The notes beneath the pieces are model-generated. The model searched no databases. It was given only the letters and a program-made list of their open reading frames with translations, and was not told the DNA's origin. This document shows positions 14,553-22,643 of a stretch of 34,728 nucleotides of DNA, one piece after another (position 1 is the stretch's first letter; every line of letters starts with the position of its first letter). The DNA comes from Ruminiclostridium sp. GTDB lineage: Bacteria > Bacillota > Clostridia > Oscillospirales > Oscillospiraceae. A program made the translations under genes and the position numbers. The stretch covers positions 1-34,728 of the forward strand of contig JAAWAE010000016.1 of the NCBI GenBank assembly GCA_022792035.1. Direction: 5' to 3'.

Positions 14553-14581
14553 TTGAAACGAGGCGGCGTTTGTGGTAGGAT
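14553..14581 (+). promoter_or_regulatory. Promoter of the radical SAM gene
   Basis: TTGAAA (14553-14558), 17-bp spacer, TAGGAT (14576-14581). It is divergent from the promoter at 14486-14514. The remaining 100 bp to the start codon contain no further motif I can name. Confidence 0.5.
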
Positions 14582-14683
14582 GACAGGAGGAAACGGATCA
14601 GATGCACTTTTGACGAAGTGAAGAGGCTCAGCGCTGACAGGAGCGTCTGACAAGATCCAAGACCACCAAAGGAGGACAGACCC

Positions 14684-15805
14684 TTGAACGATTTGCCCTA
14701 CGAAGGCTTCGAGCTGGGCCCCATTCGGCCCCCCAGCGAGGCTTACAGTTTATTGCTGCGCATCAACCGCGGCTGCGGCTGGAACAAGTGCCGTTTCTGC
14801 GGTTTTTACCGAAACGTACCCTTCAGCCCCCGCAAGGCGGAGGACATCAAGCAGGACATCGACTGCGTGAAATATTGGATCGATGTCTTCCAAGGCCGGG
14901 CAGAGGGGAAGCGCACCATGACCGAGGCGGACCAGGAGGCCTGTTACATGGCCTACCACTGGCTCCAGAGCGGGATGCGGAACGTGTTCTTTCAGGACGC
15001 CAACAGCATCCTCATGGAGCCGGAGGGGATGGTGGAGGTGCTGGAGTATCTGAAGGCCGCCTTCCCCCAGATTCAGCGCATCACCAGCTATGCCCGCTCT
15101 GACACCATCAACCGCCTCAGCCTGGAGCGCCTGCGCCAGTACCGGGCGCTGGGCTTGAACCGCTTTCACATCGGCATGGAGACCGGCAACGATCACATCC
15201 TCAAGCTCATGCGCAAGGGGGTCACCAAGCAGGTGCAGATCCAGGCGGGGCAGAAGGCCATGGCGGCGGGGATCGAGGTCAACGAGTTTTATATGCCGGG
15301 CATGGGGGGCCGGGAGTATGCCCGGGACAGCGCCCTGGATACCGCCGACGCTCTGAACCAAATTGGCCCGGACTTTATCCGCATCCGCTCCATGGCCTTG
15401 GCGGAGAATCTGGAGATGTACGAGGACTATGAGAAGGGCATCCTCACCCGCCCCAACGACATCGAGACCATCCAGGAGATCCGCCTTTTCATCGAGAATT
15501 TGGAGGGGATTCACAGCGTCGTAGACAGCGACCACATCCTGAACATCCTCCTGGAACTCCGGGGCCGCCTGCCGGAGGATAAGCCCCGGATGCTGGGACT
15601 CATCGACCGCTTCCTGGACCTGCCCAAGGAGCAGCAGGATGTATTCCGTCTGGGACGGCGCCTGGGGGTCATGGGGGAGCTGCGTGATTTGAAGAAGCCG
15701 GGCATGGTAGATAAAGTAAAGGAGACCATGTTCCGGGCGCAGATCGACGCGAGCAATCTGGATGAGGTCTGCGACAAACTGATGATCCGGGCGATTCCCA
15801 TTTGA
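14684..15805 (+). CDS. Radical SAM protein, CX4CX2C type
   Basis: The start is TTG at 14684, eight bases after GGAGG. The 373-residue protein has the radical SAM cluster motif near its N-terminus as C31-x4-C36-x2-C39 (RGCGWNKCRFCGFYR), one residue longer than the common CX3CX2C. This spacing occurs in a COG1032-like group with CPWNRCTFC-type motifs. Later barrel segments include RITSYARSDTINRLSLERL and GLNRFHIGMETGNDHILKLM (the Gly/Glu region that contacts SAM), then VNEFYMPGMGGREYARDSAL. No B12-binding domain is fused. Substrate and reaction are unknown. It stands alone between its promoter and a strong terminator. Confidence 0.88.
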   Translation: MNDLPYEGFELGPIRPPSEAYSLLLRINRGCGWNKCRFCGFYRNVPFSPRKAEDIKQDIDCVKYWIDVFQGRAEGKRTMTEADQEACYMAYHWLQSGMRNVFFQDANSILMEPEGMVEVLEYLKAAFPQIQRITSYARSDTINRLSLERLRQYRALGLNRFHIGMETGNDHILKLMRKGVTKQVQIQAGQKAMAAGIEVNEFYMPGMGGREYARDSALDTADALNQIGPDFIRIRSMALAENLEMYEDYEKGILTRPNDIETIQEIRLFIENLEGIHSVVDSDHILNILLELRGRLPEDKPRMLGLIDRFLDLPKEQQDVFRLGRRLGVMGELRDLKKPGMVDKVKETMFRAQIDASNLDEVCDKLMIRAIPI

Positions 15806-15826
15806 GGGAGGCCGGGAGGAGACAAG

Positions 15827-15864
15827 AAAGCGCGCACGGCGGGATTCCCCGCGGTGCGCGCTTT
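15827..15864. terminator. Bidirectional terminator between convergent genes
   Basis: AAAGCGCGCAC (15827-15837) pairs with GTGCGCGCTTT (15854-15864), with extra GC pairs inside. On the plus strand CGTCTGTTTTTCTG follows; on the minus strand the stem itself ends in TTT. It serves the radical SAM gene and the flavin oxidoreductase gene. Confidence 0.9.
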
Positions 15865-15881
15865 CGTCTGTTTTTCTGTTT

Positions 15882-17864
15882 TTACAGAGTACGAGCCACG
15901 GTATACGCAGTGTGGACCGCAGTCATCACACTGCCCACCTGACTGCCGTCCCCCACTTGATAGACTTCCATCCCCGCGCCCAGCATATCCTCCGCCAGGG
16001 AGGGCCGGGGATGAAAGCCTGCCGCTAGGATCACCGCGTCGGCAGGCAGGGTCTCCTCTCCCGACGGCGCGGCCAAAACCACGCTGCCGTCCGTTACGGC
16101 TGTCAGGCGGGTCCCGGTGCGGAGTTCCACCTTGGCCTGGGCCAAGAGATCCTCCAACATCTGCTGGTTGCTCTCCGGCACCGGCTGTCCGGCGGACAGG
16201 ATGGAGGGCAGTGCTTCCACGATGGTCACCGTCCGGCCCTCTTGGGCAAAGCCCAGCGCCGTCTCACAGCCCACTAAGCCGCCGCCGATGACCACGATAT
16301 GCTCCCCTTGAATCTCCGTCCCGGTCAGCGCGGTGACGCAGTCATAGACCGTCGCCCCGTCGATGCCCGGCACCGGCGGGACCACCGGCTCCGCCCCAAG
16401 GGCCAGGATCACCGCGTCCGGCGCCCGGTCTCGGATGTCCTGGGCGGTGAGGCGGGTGCCTGTCTGCACCGTCACCCCCAGGGCCTTCAGCCGCCGCTGA
16501 TACCAGGCGTTCAGCGCGTTCAAATCTGTCTTGAACGTATGGGCCCCGGCGGGGATGAGGCTGCCGCCCAGCTCTGGTCCGGCTTCACAGAGCGTCACCG
16601 TATGTCCGCGAAGGGCAGCGGTGCAGGCGGCTTCCATCCCTGCCGCGCCGCCGCCCACCACCAGGACGTTTTTCTTCACAAACACCGGCAGCGGGGCGAA
16701 GCTGGCCTCCCGAGCCGCTTGGGGATTCACCGCGCATCCGGCCCGGCGGCCCAATTTCAGTGCGCCGATGCAGCCCTGGTTGCAGCCGATGCAGGGCCGG
16801 ATGTCCTCCGCCTGTCCCTTCTGGACCTTTTGGGGATAGTCCGGGTCCGCCAGGGAGGCCCGGGCCAGAACCACGGCGTCGATCTGCCCCTCTTGGATGG
16901 CCTTAGCCGCCAGGAGGGGATCGTTCATCCGTCCCCCGCAGAGGATGGGGATGCCGACTGCCTGCTTGGCCTGGGCCGCCAAGTCCAGGATGCGGCCCTT
17001 TTCCATGTAGCAGGGGGGCGCGGCGTAGTAGAAGGAATCGTACTGTCCAAAGTCCACGCTGAGGCAGTCGTAGCCGTAGGCTTCCAGGCGGCGGCAGATG
17101 GCAAGTCCTTCTTCCAGGGTCCGCCCCGCCTCGTTCTCCCCGTGGAGGGAGGGACGGTTGTAGTCCTGGATATAGGTCTTCAAAGCCAGGCGCATGGAGA
17201 CCACGAAGTCCGGCCCGCAGACGGCTTTGACCCCCTCCACGATCTCCCGGGCACAGCGCAGGCGGTTTTCCAGTTCCCCGCCGTACTCGTCTGTGCGGTG
17301 GTTCATGAAGCTCATGGCGAACTGGTCCAGGAGGTAGCCCCAGTGCATGGCATGGACCTCGATGCCCCGAAAACCGCAGGTTTTCAAAAAGGCCGCTGTG
17401 GCGACCATCTGGTCGATCTTCTGCTTGATCTGGTCCTTCGTCAGGGCCGGGGTGGTCTTGGACGGGTCATGGTAATAGGGGATCTCCGAGGGGCCATACG
17501 CGCCCATGGCGTTGCGGCCGTAGCCCATGGAGACCTGGGGGAGCATCTGCGCCCCGTAAGTGTCCAGGCGTTCCAGAAGCTCCACGGCGGTGCGCTGGAA
17601 GGTTTTGGGGGCTTTCAGGGGCTGCTTGCTGTCCAGCGGATGGACGGGGTCCACCAAGGTGTCAGGGTGGAAGGCCCCGGTATAGATCAGGCCAAAGCCG
17701 CCCTTGGCCCGGGCCTCAAAGTAGGCCAGCCCGTCGGGAGAGAACTCCCCAAAGGGGCCGTGGAGGGAGGGCAGGGTCAGGGGTCCGGCACAAAAACGGT
17801 TTTGGATGGTGAGGGTTTTCCCCAGGGTCAGGGGGGTGAATAAGGGGGCGTAGGGGTAAGACAT
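15882..17864 (-). CDS. NADH:flavin oxidoreductase / BaiCD-BaiH-like enoate reductase
   Basis: Start at 17864 (MSYPYAPLFTPLTLGKTLTI) with AGGAG ten bases upstream; 660 residues. Residues 1-340 form an FMN TIM barrel with EVHAMHWGYLLDQF and FMNHRTDEYGGELENR. A [4Fe-4S] site follows (C358-x2-C361-x3-C365, then C377). An FAD domain (GGGAAG about 404-409) and an NAD domain (GGGLVG about 527-532) complete the 2,4-dienoyl-CoA reductase architecture. The HAMHxGYLLDQF form, with an extra residue before GYLL, is as I recall it in BaiCD/BaiH bile-acid enzymes, rather than HGAHGYLL of FadH; this is from memory. Expected chemistry: NAD(P)H-dependent reduction of a conjugated C=C bond, electrons passing FAD to Fe-S to FMN. 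Divergent from the short-chain dehydrogenase next door. Confidence 0.9.
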   Translation of the reverse strand: MSYPYAPLFTPLTLGKTLTIQNRFCAGPLTLPSLHGPFGEFSPDGLAYFEARAKGGFGLIYTGAFHPDTLVDPVHPLDSKQPLKAPKTFQRTAVELLERLDTYGAQMLPQVSMGYGRNAMGAYGPSEIPYYHDPSKTTPALTKDQIKQKIDQMVATAAFLKTCGFRGIEVHAMHWGYLLDQFAMSFMNHRTDEYGGELENRLRCAREIVEGVKAVCGPDFVVSMRLALKTYIQDYNRPSLHGENEAGRTLEEGLAICRRLEAYGYDCLSVDFGQYDSFYYAAPPCYMEKGRILDLAAQAKQAVGIPILCGGRMNDPLLAAKAIQEGQIDAVVLARASLADPDYPQKVQKGQAEDIRPCIGCNQGCIGALKLGRRAGCAVNPQAAREASFAPLPVFVKKNVLVVGGGAAGMEAACTAALRGHTVTLCEAGPELGGSLIPAGAHTFKTDLNALNAWYQRRLKALGVTVQTGTRLTAQDIRDRAPDAVILALGAEPVVPPVPGIDGATVYDCVTALTGTEIQGEHIVVIGGGLVGCETALGFAQEGRTVTIVEALPSILSAGQPVPESNQQMLEDLLAQAKVELRTGTRLTAVTDGSVVLAAPSGEETLPADAVILAAGFHPRPSLAEDMLGAGMEVYQVGDGSQVGSVMTAVHTAYTVARTL

Positions 17865-17940
17865 ATTGGGTTCACTCCTAAAAATTTGTTGGGCCGCAGG
17901 CACTGGCGGCTGCGCCTGTCATCTCAGTCTCATGGGGTAT

Positions 17941-17969
17941 AGTATAACAGAGAGCGGCAGACAATGGAA
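17941..17969 (-). promoter_or_regulatory. Weak promoter candidate for the flavin oxidoreductase
   Basis: Minus strand TTCCAT (17969-17964), 17-bp spacer, TATACT (17946-17941). The -10 is good, the -35 weak. It is back to back with the promoter at 17989-18017, so a regulator bound between them could control both. Confidence 0.4.
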
Positions 17970-17988
17970 CCGATCCCCAGCAAAAAAC

Positions 17989-18017
17989 TTGACAAGACCG
18001 GGATAGGATGTTACTAT
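17989..18017 (+). promoter_or_regulatory. Promoter of the short-chain dehydrogenase
   Basis: TTGACA (17989-17994), 17-bp spacer, TACTAT (18012-18017), about 35 bp before the start codon. Confidence 0.85.
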
Positions 18018-18052
18018 GCTCAACACTGTACTTATAGAAAGGGGTATGTTTT

Positions 18053-18805
18053 ATGAAGAAACTCGAAAACAGAGTTGCCATCGTGACCGGCGCAAGTTCC
18101 GGCGTGGGCCGGGGTGTGGCCAAGATCCTGGCTGAGAACGGCGCCAAGGTCTGCGTCTGCGCCCGGCGCATGGAGATGCTGGAATCCCTGACCCAAGAAG
18201 TCCGCGAAGCCGGCGGCGAAATGTTTCCCGTGGCCTGCGACGTGATGGAGCCCGATCAGATCCACAACGTGGTGACCCAGTGCGTGGAACGCTACGGCGG
18301 CGTGGATATCCTGGTGAACCTGGCCCAGGGCGCCATGCAGGACCGCCCCCTGGAGGAGACCGACGCGGAATACTCCCTCCTGGCCTTCAAGAGCGGCGCC
18401 CTGGCCTCCCTGCTGTTCATGCAGGAGTGCTTCCCCTACCTGAAGAAGAGCGGCCACGGCCGGATCATCAACACCGCCTCCGCCGCCGGTTACGACGGCT
18501 CCCCGGGCTTTGGCGCCTACGGCATGGCCAAGGAGGCCATCCGGGCCATCACCCGCACCGCCGCCAATGAGTGGGGCCAGTACGGCATCACCGCCAACGT
18601 CTTCCTGCCCATCATCGCCACGGACTTTTTCCGGGAGACCCAGCCGGCGGCCCTGAAGTCGCTGGAGTCCAAGACCCCCCTCCACCGCATCGGCACCACG
18701 GAGAAAGACTGCGCGCCGCTGATCGTCTTCCTGGCCAGCGACGACGGCGGATATCTCACCGGCCAGTCCTACATGGTGGACGGCGGAATCCATAAGCACT
18801 GCTGA
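18053..18805 (+). CDS. Short-chain dehydrogenase/reductase
   Basis: Classical SDR, 250 residues: cofactor fingerprint TGASSGVG (12-19), catalytic Ser143 (NTASAAG) and Y156-x3-K160 (AYGMAK). The C-terminal YLTGQSYMVDGGIHKHC is typical of the family. The structural NNAG motif is replaced by NLAQG (89-93). R38-R39 after the second strand would favour NADP(H) in many SDRs, a tentative reading. AAAGGGG lies eight bases before the ATG. It is divergently transcribed from the BaiCD/BaiH-like reductase, so both may act on one substrate: one handling an alcohol/ketone, the other a conjugated double bond. A steroid or bile-acid hydroxysteroid dehydrogenase is possible but not demonstrated by the sequence. 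Confidence 0.92.
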   Translation: MKKLENRVAIVTGASSGVGRGVAKILAENGAKVCVCARRMEMLESLTQEVREAGGEMFPVACDVMEPDQIHNVVTQCVERYGGVDILVNLAQGAMQDRPLEETDAEYSLLAFKSGALASLLFMQECFPYLKKSGHGRIINTASAAGYDGSPGFGAYGMAKEAIRAITRTAANEWGQYGITANVFLPIIATDFFRETQPAALKSLESKTPLHRIGTTEKDCAPLIVFLASDDGGYLTGQSYMVDGGIHKHC

Positions 18806-18815
18806 GCCCTGCCAG

Positions 18816-18849
18816 CCCCTGCCCCTTTTGGGGCGGGGGTGTTTTTTTT
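18816..18849 (+). terminator. Rho-independent terminator of the SDR gene
   Basis: CCCCTGCCCC (18816-18825) pairs with GGGGCGGGGG (18830-18839) around TTTT, followed by a long T run (GTTTTTTTT near 18841-18849). Confidence 0.95.
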
Positions 18850-18962
18850 GTCCCGTTTTTAGCAGTCCACCGTGAAAAACGCCACACCTCCATCAGGAGG
18901 ACTCCAGGCTTCAGGTATAGAGTGCCGCCCCGTCCTATGCTATCATACAAACAGAAAGCCCC

Positions 18963-18991
18963 TTGACCCCCGGTTCTGAATGGCGTATAAT
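18963..18991 (+). promoter_or_regulatory. Promoter of the sulfhydrylase operon
   Basis: TTGACC (18963-18968), 17-bp spacer, TATAAT (18986-18991), about 40 bp before the start codon. The leader is too short for a SAM or T-box riboswitch. Confidence 0.85.
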
Positions 18992-19033
18992 AGCTCATTC
19001 CATCAAAATAACGCATTCTAGGAGGAATCGGCT

Positions 19034-20317
19034 ATGCAAAACTATCGACCGGGAACAGATTGTCTCCACGCCGGGTATGTGCCCGAGAGCGGTGAGCCCA
19101 GAAACATCCCCATCATCCAAAGCACCACCTTCCGCTATGGCAGCAGCGCCGCCATGGGCGCCCTCTTCGACCTGGAGGCCCAGGGCTATTTCTACACCCG
19201 CCTGCAAAACCCCACCTCCGACCGGGTGGCCGCTAAGATCTGCGCCCTGGAGGGCGGCAGCGCCGCCATGCTCACCTCTTCCGGTCAGGCCGCCAACTTC
19301 TTTGCCCTGTTCAATATCTGCTCTGCCGGGGACCATGTGGTCTCCTCCTCCACCATCTACGGCGGGACCTTCAACCTCTTCGCCGTGACCATGAAGCGCA
19401 TGGGCATCGACTTCACCTTCGTGGACCCCGGCTGCTCCAAAGAGGAGCTGGACGCCGCCTTCCGTCCCAACACCAAGGCGGTGTTTGGGGAGACTATCGC
19501 CAATCCGGCCCTCATTGTTCTGGACATCGAGAAGTTTGCCCAGGCGGCCCACAGCCACGGCGTGCCCCTGATCGTGGACAACACCTTCCCCACCCCCATA
19601 AACTGCCGCCCCTTCGACTTCGGCGCGGACATCGTCACCCATTCCACCACCAAGTATATGGACGGCCACGCCAACTGCGTGGGCGGGGCCATCGTGGACA
19701 GCGGGAAGTTTGATTGGACCAAGTATCCCGACAAGTTCCCCGGCCTGTGTACCCCCGATGACAGCTACCACGGCGTGACCTACACCGAGCGTTTCGGCCT
19801 GGCGGGGGCCTTCATCACCAAGGCCACGGTGCAGCTGATGCGGGACTTCGGGGCCTCCCCCGCGCCCATGAACGCATACTTCCTCAACGTGGGCCTGGAG
19901 ACCCTCCACCTGCGGATGCCCCAGCACTGCGCCAACGCGCAAGCCATCGCCCGGTATTTGCAGGACCATCCCAAGGTGGCTTGGGTGTCCTATCCCGGCC
20001 TGGAGGGGGACAAGAACTACGCCCTGGCCCAGAAGTATATGCCCAAGGGCACCTGCGGCGTGGTGGCCTTCGGCCTCAAGGGCGGACGGGCCGCGGCGGA
20101 GACTTTTATGGCCGGGCTGAAGCTGGCCTCCATCGCCACCCATGTGGCCGACGCCAAGACCTGCGTGCTCCACCCCGCCTCCTCCACCCACCGGCAGATG
20201 TCCGACCAGGAGCTGGAGGCCGCCGGCGTGGGCGCGGACCTGATCCGGCTGTCCGTGGGCATCGAGGATGCGGCGGACATCCAGGCTGACCTGGAGGGGG
20301 CTTTGGCGGCGGTATAA
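19034..20317 (+). CDS. metY: O-acetylhomoserine aminocarboxypropyltransferase (sulfhydrylase)
   Basis: PLP enzyme of the Cys/Met metabolism family, 427 residues, the usual length for MetY. Visible motifs: PIIQSTTFRYGSS, YTRLQNPTSDRVAAKICALEGG, the cofactor-contacting SSGQAA (82-87), DNTFPTP, and the Schiff-base Lys207 in HSTTKYMDGH. The C-terminal HPASSTHRQMSDQEL and SVGIEDAADI complete the fold. It makes homocysteine from O-acetylhomoserine and sulfide, a step in methionine synthesis; a methionine gamma-lyase activity cannot be excluded by eye, but the length and inserted region 225-260 (YPDKFPGLCTPDDSYHGVTY) favour MetY. AGGAGG lies before the ATG. The EamA transporter follows 42 bp later without a terminator. 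Confidence 0.9.
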   Translation: MQNYRPGTDCLHAGYVPESGEPRNIPIIQSTTFRYGSSAAMGALFDLEAQGYFYTRLQNPTSDRVAAKICALEGGSAAMLTSSGQAANFFALFNICSAGDHVVSSSTIYGGTFNLFAVTMKRMGIDFTFVDPGCSKEELDAAFRPNTKAVFGETIANPALIVLDIEKFAQAAHSHGVPLIVDNTFPTPINCRPFDFGADIVTHSTTKYMDGHANCVGGAIVDSGKFDWTKYPDKFPGLCTPDDSYHGVTYTERFGLAGAFITKATVQLMRDFGASPAPMNAYFLNVGLETLHLRMPQHCANAQAIARYLQDHPKVAWVSYPGLEGDKNYALAQKYMPKGTCGVVAFGLKGGRAAAETFMAGLKLASIATHVADAKTCVLHPASSTHRQMSDQELEAAGVGADLIRLSVGIEDAADIQADLEGALAAV

Positions 20318-20359
20318 CCTCCCCGGACGCCAGGGGAGGAGAAGAAAGGATGTCTTGTG

Positions 20360-21223
20360 ATGAACCACAAAAAAGGTCTGCTCCTCATGGTCCTGTGCGG
20401 CCTGCTTTTGAGCCTTGGCGGGGTCTGCGTGAAGCAGATCCCCTGGAACCCCCTGGCGATCAATTCCTTCCGCAGCCTCATTTCCGTGGGGATCCTGCTG
20501 GCCTTCGCCGGGATCACCCGCAGCAAATTTCACCTCACCGGCGGCGTGCTGCTGGGCGCCGTGGGAGTGTGCGGGGCTACGGTGCTCTATACCGTGGCCA
20601 ATAAGCTGACCACGGCGGGCAGTGCCGTCCTGCTCCAGTTCACCGCCGCGCCGGTGGCCATCCTGGCGTTTTCCTGGCTGATGTTCCGGGAGCGCCCCAA
20701 GCGTCTGGACCTGGTGGCCTGCCTCTTCATCGTGGGCGGGGTGTTCTGCTTCTTCCTGGACAGTCTGGGCAGCGGACGCTTTGCCGGGGATCTCATCGCG
20801 ATCGCCTCCGGCGTGGCCTACGCCCTGGTGTTCCTCAGCAACCGGTTCCCGGGGGGCAACGCCCTCTGGGCCACCATCCTGGGCCAGTGCGTGGGGGCGG
20901 TGATCGGCCTGCCCGCCCTGACCCGGGAGACCCAGTTCGACCCCCACACCCTCTTTTACGCCCTCATCCTGGGGATTTTCCAGCTGGGGCTGGCCTACGT
21001 CTGCCTGACCACTGGGGTGAAGTACGTCAAGCCGGTCACGGCCAATTTGATCACGGGCATCGAACCGGTGCTCAACCCCATCCTGGTGGCCCTGGTGGTG
21101 GGGGAGACCCTGTCCCCGCTGTCGCTGCTGGGGGGCGCCATCGTGTTTGTCAGCGTGATGGTCTATAACGTCCTCAGCGCCCGGGCGGGGAGCCAAGAGG
21201 CCGTCCCGGCGCCATCCACCTGA
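20360..21223 (+). CDS. EamA/DMT-family transporter
   Basis: About ten hydrophobic helices in two repeats: the first opens GLLLMVLCGLLLSLGGVCVK with the conserved NSFRSLISVG helix, the second begins near residue 150 (GDLIAIASGVAYALVFLSNR). The conserved GIEPVLNPILVALVVGE near the end is typical of EamA. 287 residues, normal for the family. Start choice: ATG at 20360 with AAAGGA nine bases upstream; the GTG one codon earlier is equally possible. The family moves amino acids, metabolites or drugs in the cytoplasmic membrane; the position behind metY hints at an amino acid or thiol, but this is a guess. Confidence 0.9.
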   Translation: MNHKKGLLLMVLCGLLLSLGGVCVKQIPWNPLAINSFRSLISVGILLAFAGITRSKFHLTGGVLLGAVGVCGATVLYTVANKLTTAGSAVLLQFTAAPVAILAFSWLMFRERPKRLDLVACLFIVGGVFCFFLDSLGSGRFAGDLIAIASGVAYALVFLSNRFPGGNALWATILGQCVGAVIGLPALTRETQFDPHTLFYALILGIFQLGLAYVCLTTGVKYVKPVTANLITGIEPVLNPILVALVVGETLSPLSLLGGAIVFVSVMVYNVLSARAGSQEAVPAPST

Positions 21224-21238
21224 GAAAGGAAGCCTGTT

Positions 21239-21898
21239 ATGCTGGATATCATCTATCGGGACGAGGCCATCGTGGTCTGCGTCAAGCCCTTCCGGGTCCT
21301 CTCCACCGACGAGCCCGGCGGGATGCCGGACCTGATCCGGGAGGCCATCGGGGCCCCCAAGGCGAAGGTGCGGACCATCCACCGCCTGGACCAGGTGGTG
21401 GGGGGGCTGATGGTCTACGGCCTCACCGCCCACGCCGCCTCGGAGCTGTCCCGGCAGATCCGGGAGGACCAGTTCGCCAAGGAGTATCAGGCGGTGGTCC
21501 ACTGGAGACCCCGGGAGGATCGGGGGACGTTCCGGGACCTGCTGGCCCGGGATGAGAAGACCCGCAAGACCTACGTCACCAAACACCCCGGGAAGGGGGT
21601 CCAGGAGGCGGTGCTGCACTATCAGCTGCTGGACAACCGCAGCGGCTTTTCCCTGGTGGAGATCCAGCTGGAGACAGGGCGGACCCATCAGATCCGCGCC
21701 CAGTTCTCCTCCCGGGGCCTGCCCCTGGCTGGGGACCGGAAGTACAGCCGGTATCCTGACCCCAAGTCCTGGCAGATCGCCCTCTGGTCCAGCCATCTCT
21801 CCTTCACCCATCCGGAGAGCGGGGAGGCCATGGACTTTCGTCTGCCGCCGCCGGAGACGGAGCCTTGGACCTTGTTTGCATTTCACGAGATTTCCTGA
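21239..21898 (+). CDS. RluA-family pseudouridine synthase
   Basis: 219 residues, a compact RluA-like enzyme without an S4 domain. The catalytic Asp51 is in HRLDQVVGG; further family motifs are KEYQAVVH, SLVEIQLETGRTHQIRAQF and GLPLAGDRKYS. It converts uridine to pseudouridine in rRNA or tRNA; the target base cannot be told from sequence. Only 15 bp separate it from the transporter gene (GAAAGGAAG serves as binding site), so it is in the metY operon. Confidence 0.9.
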   Translation: MLDIIYRDEAIVVCVKPFRVLSTDEPGGMPDLIREAIGAPKAKVRTIHRLDQVVGGLMVYGLTAHAASELSRQIREDQFAKEYQAVVHWRPREDRGTFRDLLARDEKTRKTYVTKHPGKGVQEAVLHYQLLDNRSGFSLVEIQLETGRTHQIRAQFSSRGLPLAGDRKYSRYPDPKSWQIALWSSHLSFTHPESGEAMDFRLPPPETEPWTLFAFHEIS

Positions 21899-22031
21899 AT
21901 TTTCCACACATGGATTCCCCCGGGCCTCACATACTACCCTCGGAGTTCGGAAGAGGCCATGCCTCTACGGGCCGGCCAGTACGGGGCAGCCGCCCTGTAT
22001 GGGCAAGATCCAAACGGGAGGTTTTCTCATC

Positions 22032-22262
22032 GTGAAGGCAATCGACAGGATCGCCCTGGCCCTGACCGTCATTGGCGGTCTGAACTGGGGCTGTGTGGGG
22101 ATTTTCGGCCTGGATATCGTGGCGGCCCTCTTCGGCGGCTCCGCCAGCGGTCTGAGCCGGCTGGTTTATATCCTGGTGTGTCTGTCCGCCGTTTGGTGCA
22201 TCACCCTCTTCTTCCGGGAAGAGTCCGATGACACCCGCGCACCCACCCGGGGACACGCTTGA
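22032..22262 (+). CDS. DUF378 small membrane protein (YuzA-like)
   Basis: GTG start at 22032 with GGGAGG ten bases upstream; 76 residues. It begins MKAIDRIALALTVIGGLNWG, the signature of DUF378: the first helix with GGLNWG, then GIFGLDIVAALFGG and a second helix LSRLVYILVCLSAVW. The tail is polar (ESDDTRAPTRGHA). Function unknown; expected in the cytoplasmic membrane. It is followed by a strong terminator. The 133 bp before it hold several short GC-rich inverted segments (about 21955-22010) but no element I can name. Confidence 0.88.
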   Translation: MKAIDRIALALTVIGGLNWGCVGIFGLDIVAALFGGSASGLSRLVYILVCLSAVWCITLFFREESDDTRAPTRGHA

Positions 22263-22275
22263 TCTGAAATCGCAG

Positions 22276-22311
22276 GGATGCGCCGCGCAGGTTCGCGGCG
22301 CGTCCTTTTTT
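22276..22311 (+). terminator. Rho-independent terminator
   Basis: GGATGCGCCGCG (22276-22287) pairs with CGCGGCGCGTCC (22294-22305), 12 pairs with one wobble, 6-nt loop, then TTTTTT. It closes the DUF378 gene. Confidence 0.95.
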
Positions 22312-22319
22312 GTGCGCTC

Positions 22320-22361
22320 TTGTCAGGGCGGGGAAAGCGTTATATAATAGGATCATCTTAT
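22320..22361 (+). promoter_or_regulatory. Promoter and probable autoregulatory operator of toxin-antitoxin module 1
   Basis: TTGTCA (22320-22325), 17-bp spacer, TATAAT (22343-22348). ATAGGATCATCTTAT (22347-22361) is a near-palindrome with one imperfect pair that starts in the -10, a usual place for binding of the antitoxin or the toxin-antitoxin complex. Confidence 0.75.
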
Positions 22362-22385
22362 CGTCATAGGGAGGAGAATCATGCT

Positions 22386-22643
22386 ATGCAGATCATTCCG
22401 ATGCAGGAGCTGAAAGACCTTGATGCCATTGAACAGCGGTGTGCGGAAGCGAACGGTCCCGTCTATGTGACAAAAAACGGATATGGCCGACTGGTGGTGA
22501 TGGATATCAACTATTATGAACGCACAATACAAAAACTGTACGAAGCGGCTGCCATCGCGGAAGGATTGGAAGATGTAAAAGCTGGACGCTTACTCGATGG
22601 GCCGTCCGCCCTCCAGGCCATTGAGGAACGATATGGCTTATAA
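22386..22643 (+). CDS. Phd/YefM-family antitoxin, module 1
   Basis: 85 residues from the ATG at 22386 (MQIIPMQELKDLDAIEQRCA), preceded by AGGGAGGAG. The N-terminal half is the Phd/YefM DNA-binding and dimerisation fold, with PVYVTKNGYGRLVVMDINYY as the hallmark strand-turn-strand. The C-terminal half (LEDVKAGRLLDGPSALQAIE) is the flexible toxin-binding tail. It overlaps the toxin gene by 11 bases. The antitoxin should neutralise the toxin and, with it, repress the promoter upstream. The locus is AT-richer than the flanking genes, which suits acquired DNA. Confidence 0.9.
   Translation: MQIIPMQELKDLDAIEQRCAEANGPVYVTKNGYGRLVVMDINYYERTIQKLYEAAAIAEGLEDVKAGRLLDGPSALQAIEERYGL

Noticed and set aside
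16299-17843. 514-aa plus-strand open frame
   Set aside because: Antisense to the flavin oxidoreductase whose Fe-S and dinucleotide motifs are intact.
18850-19033. SAM riboswitch or T-box before metY
   Set aside because: The leader from the promoter at 18963-18991 is only about 40 bases, too short for either.
18995-21907. 970-aa minus-strand open frame
   Set aside because: Opposite metY, the EamA transporter and the RluA gene. Low-complexity composition and no motifs; a GC-driven shadow.
21899-22031. Riboswitch before the DUF378 gene
   Set aside because: Several GC-rich inverted segments are present, but no conserved riboswitch core could be recognised and no promoter is evident.
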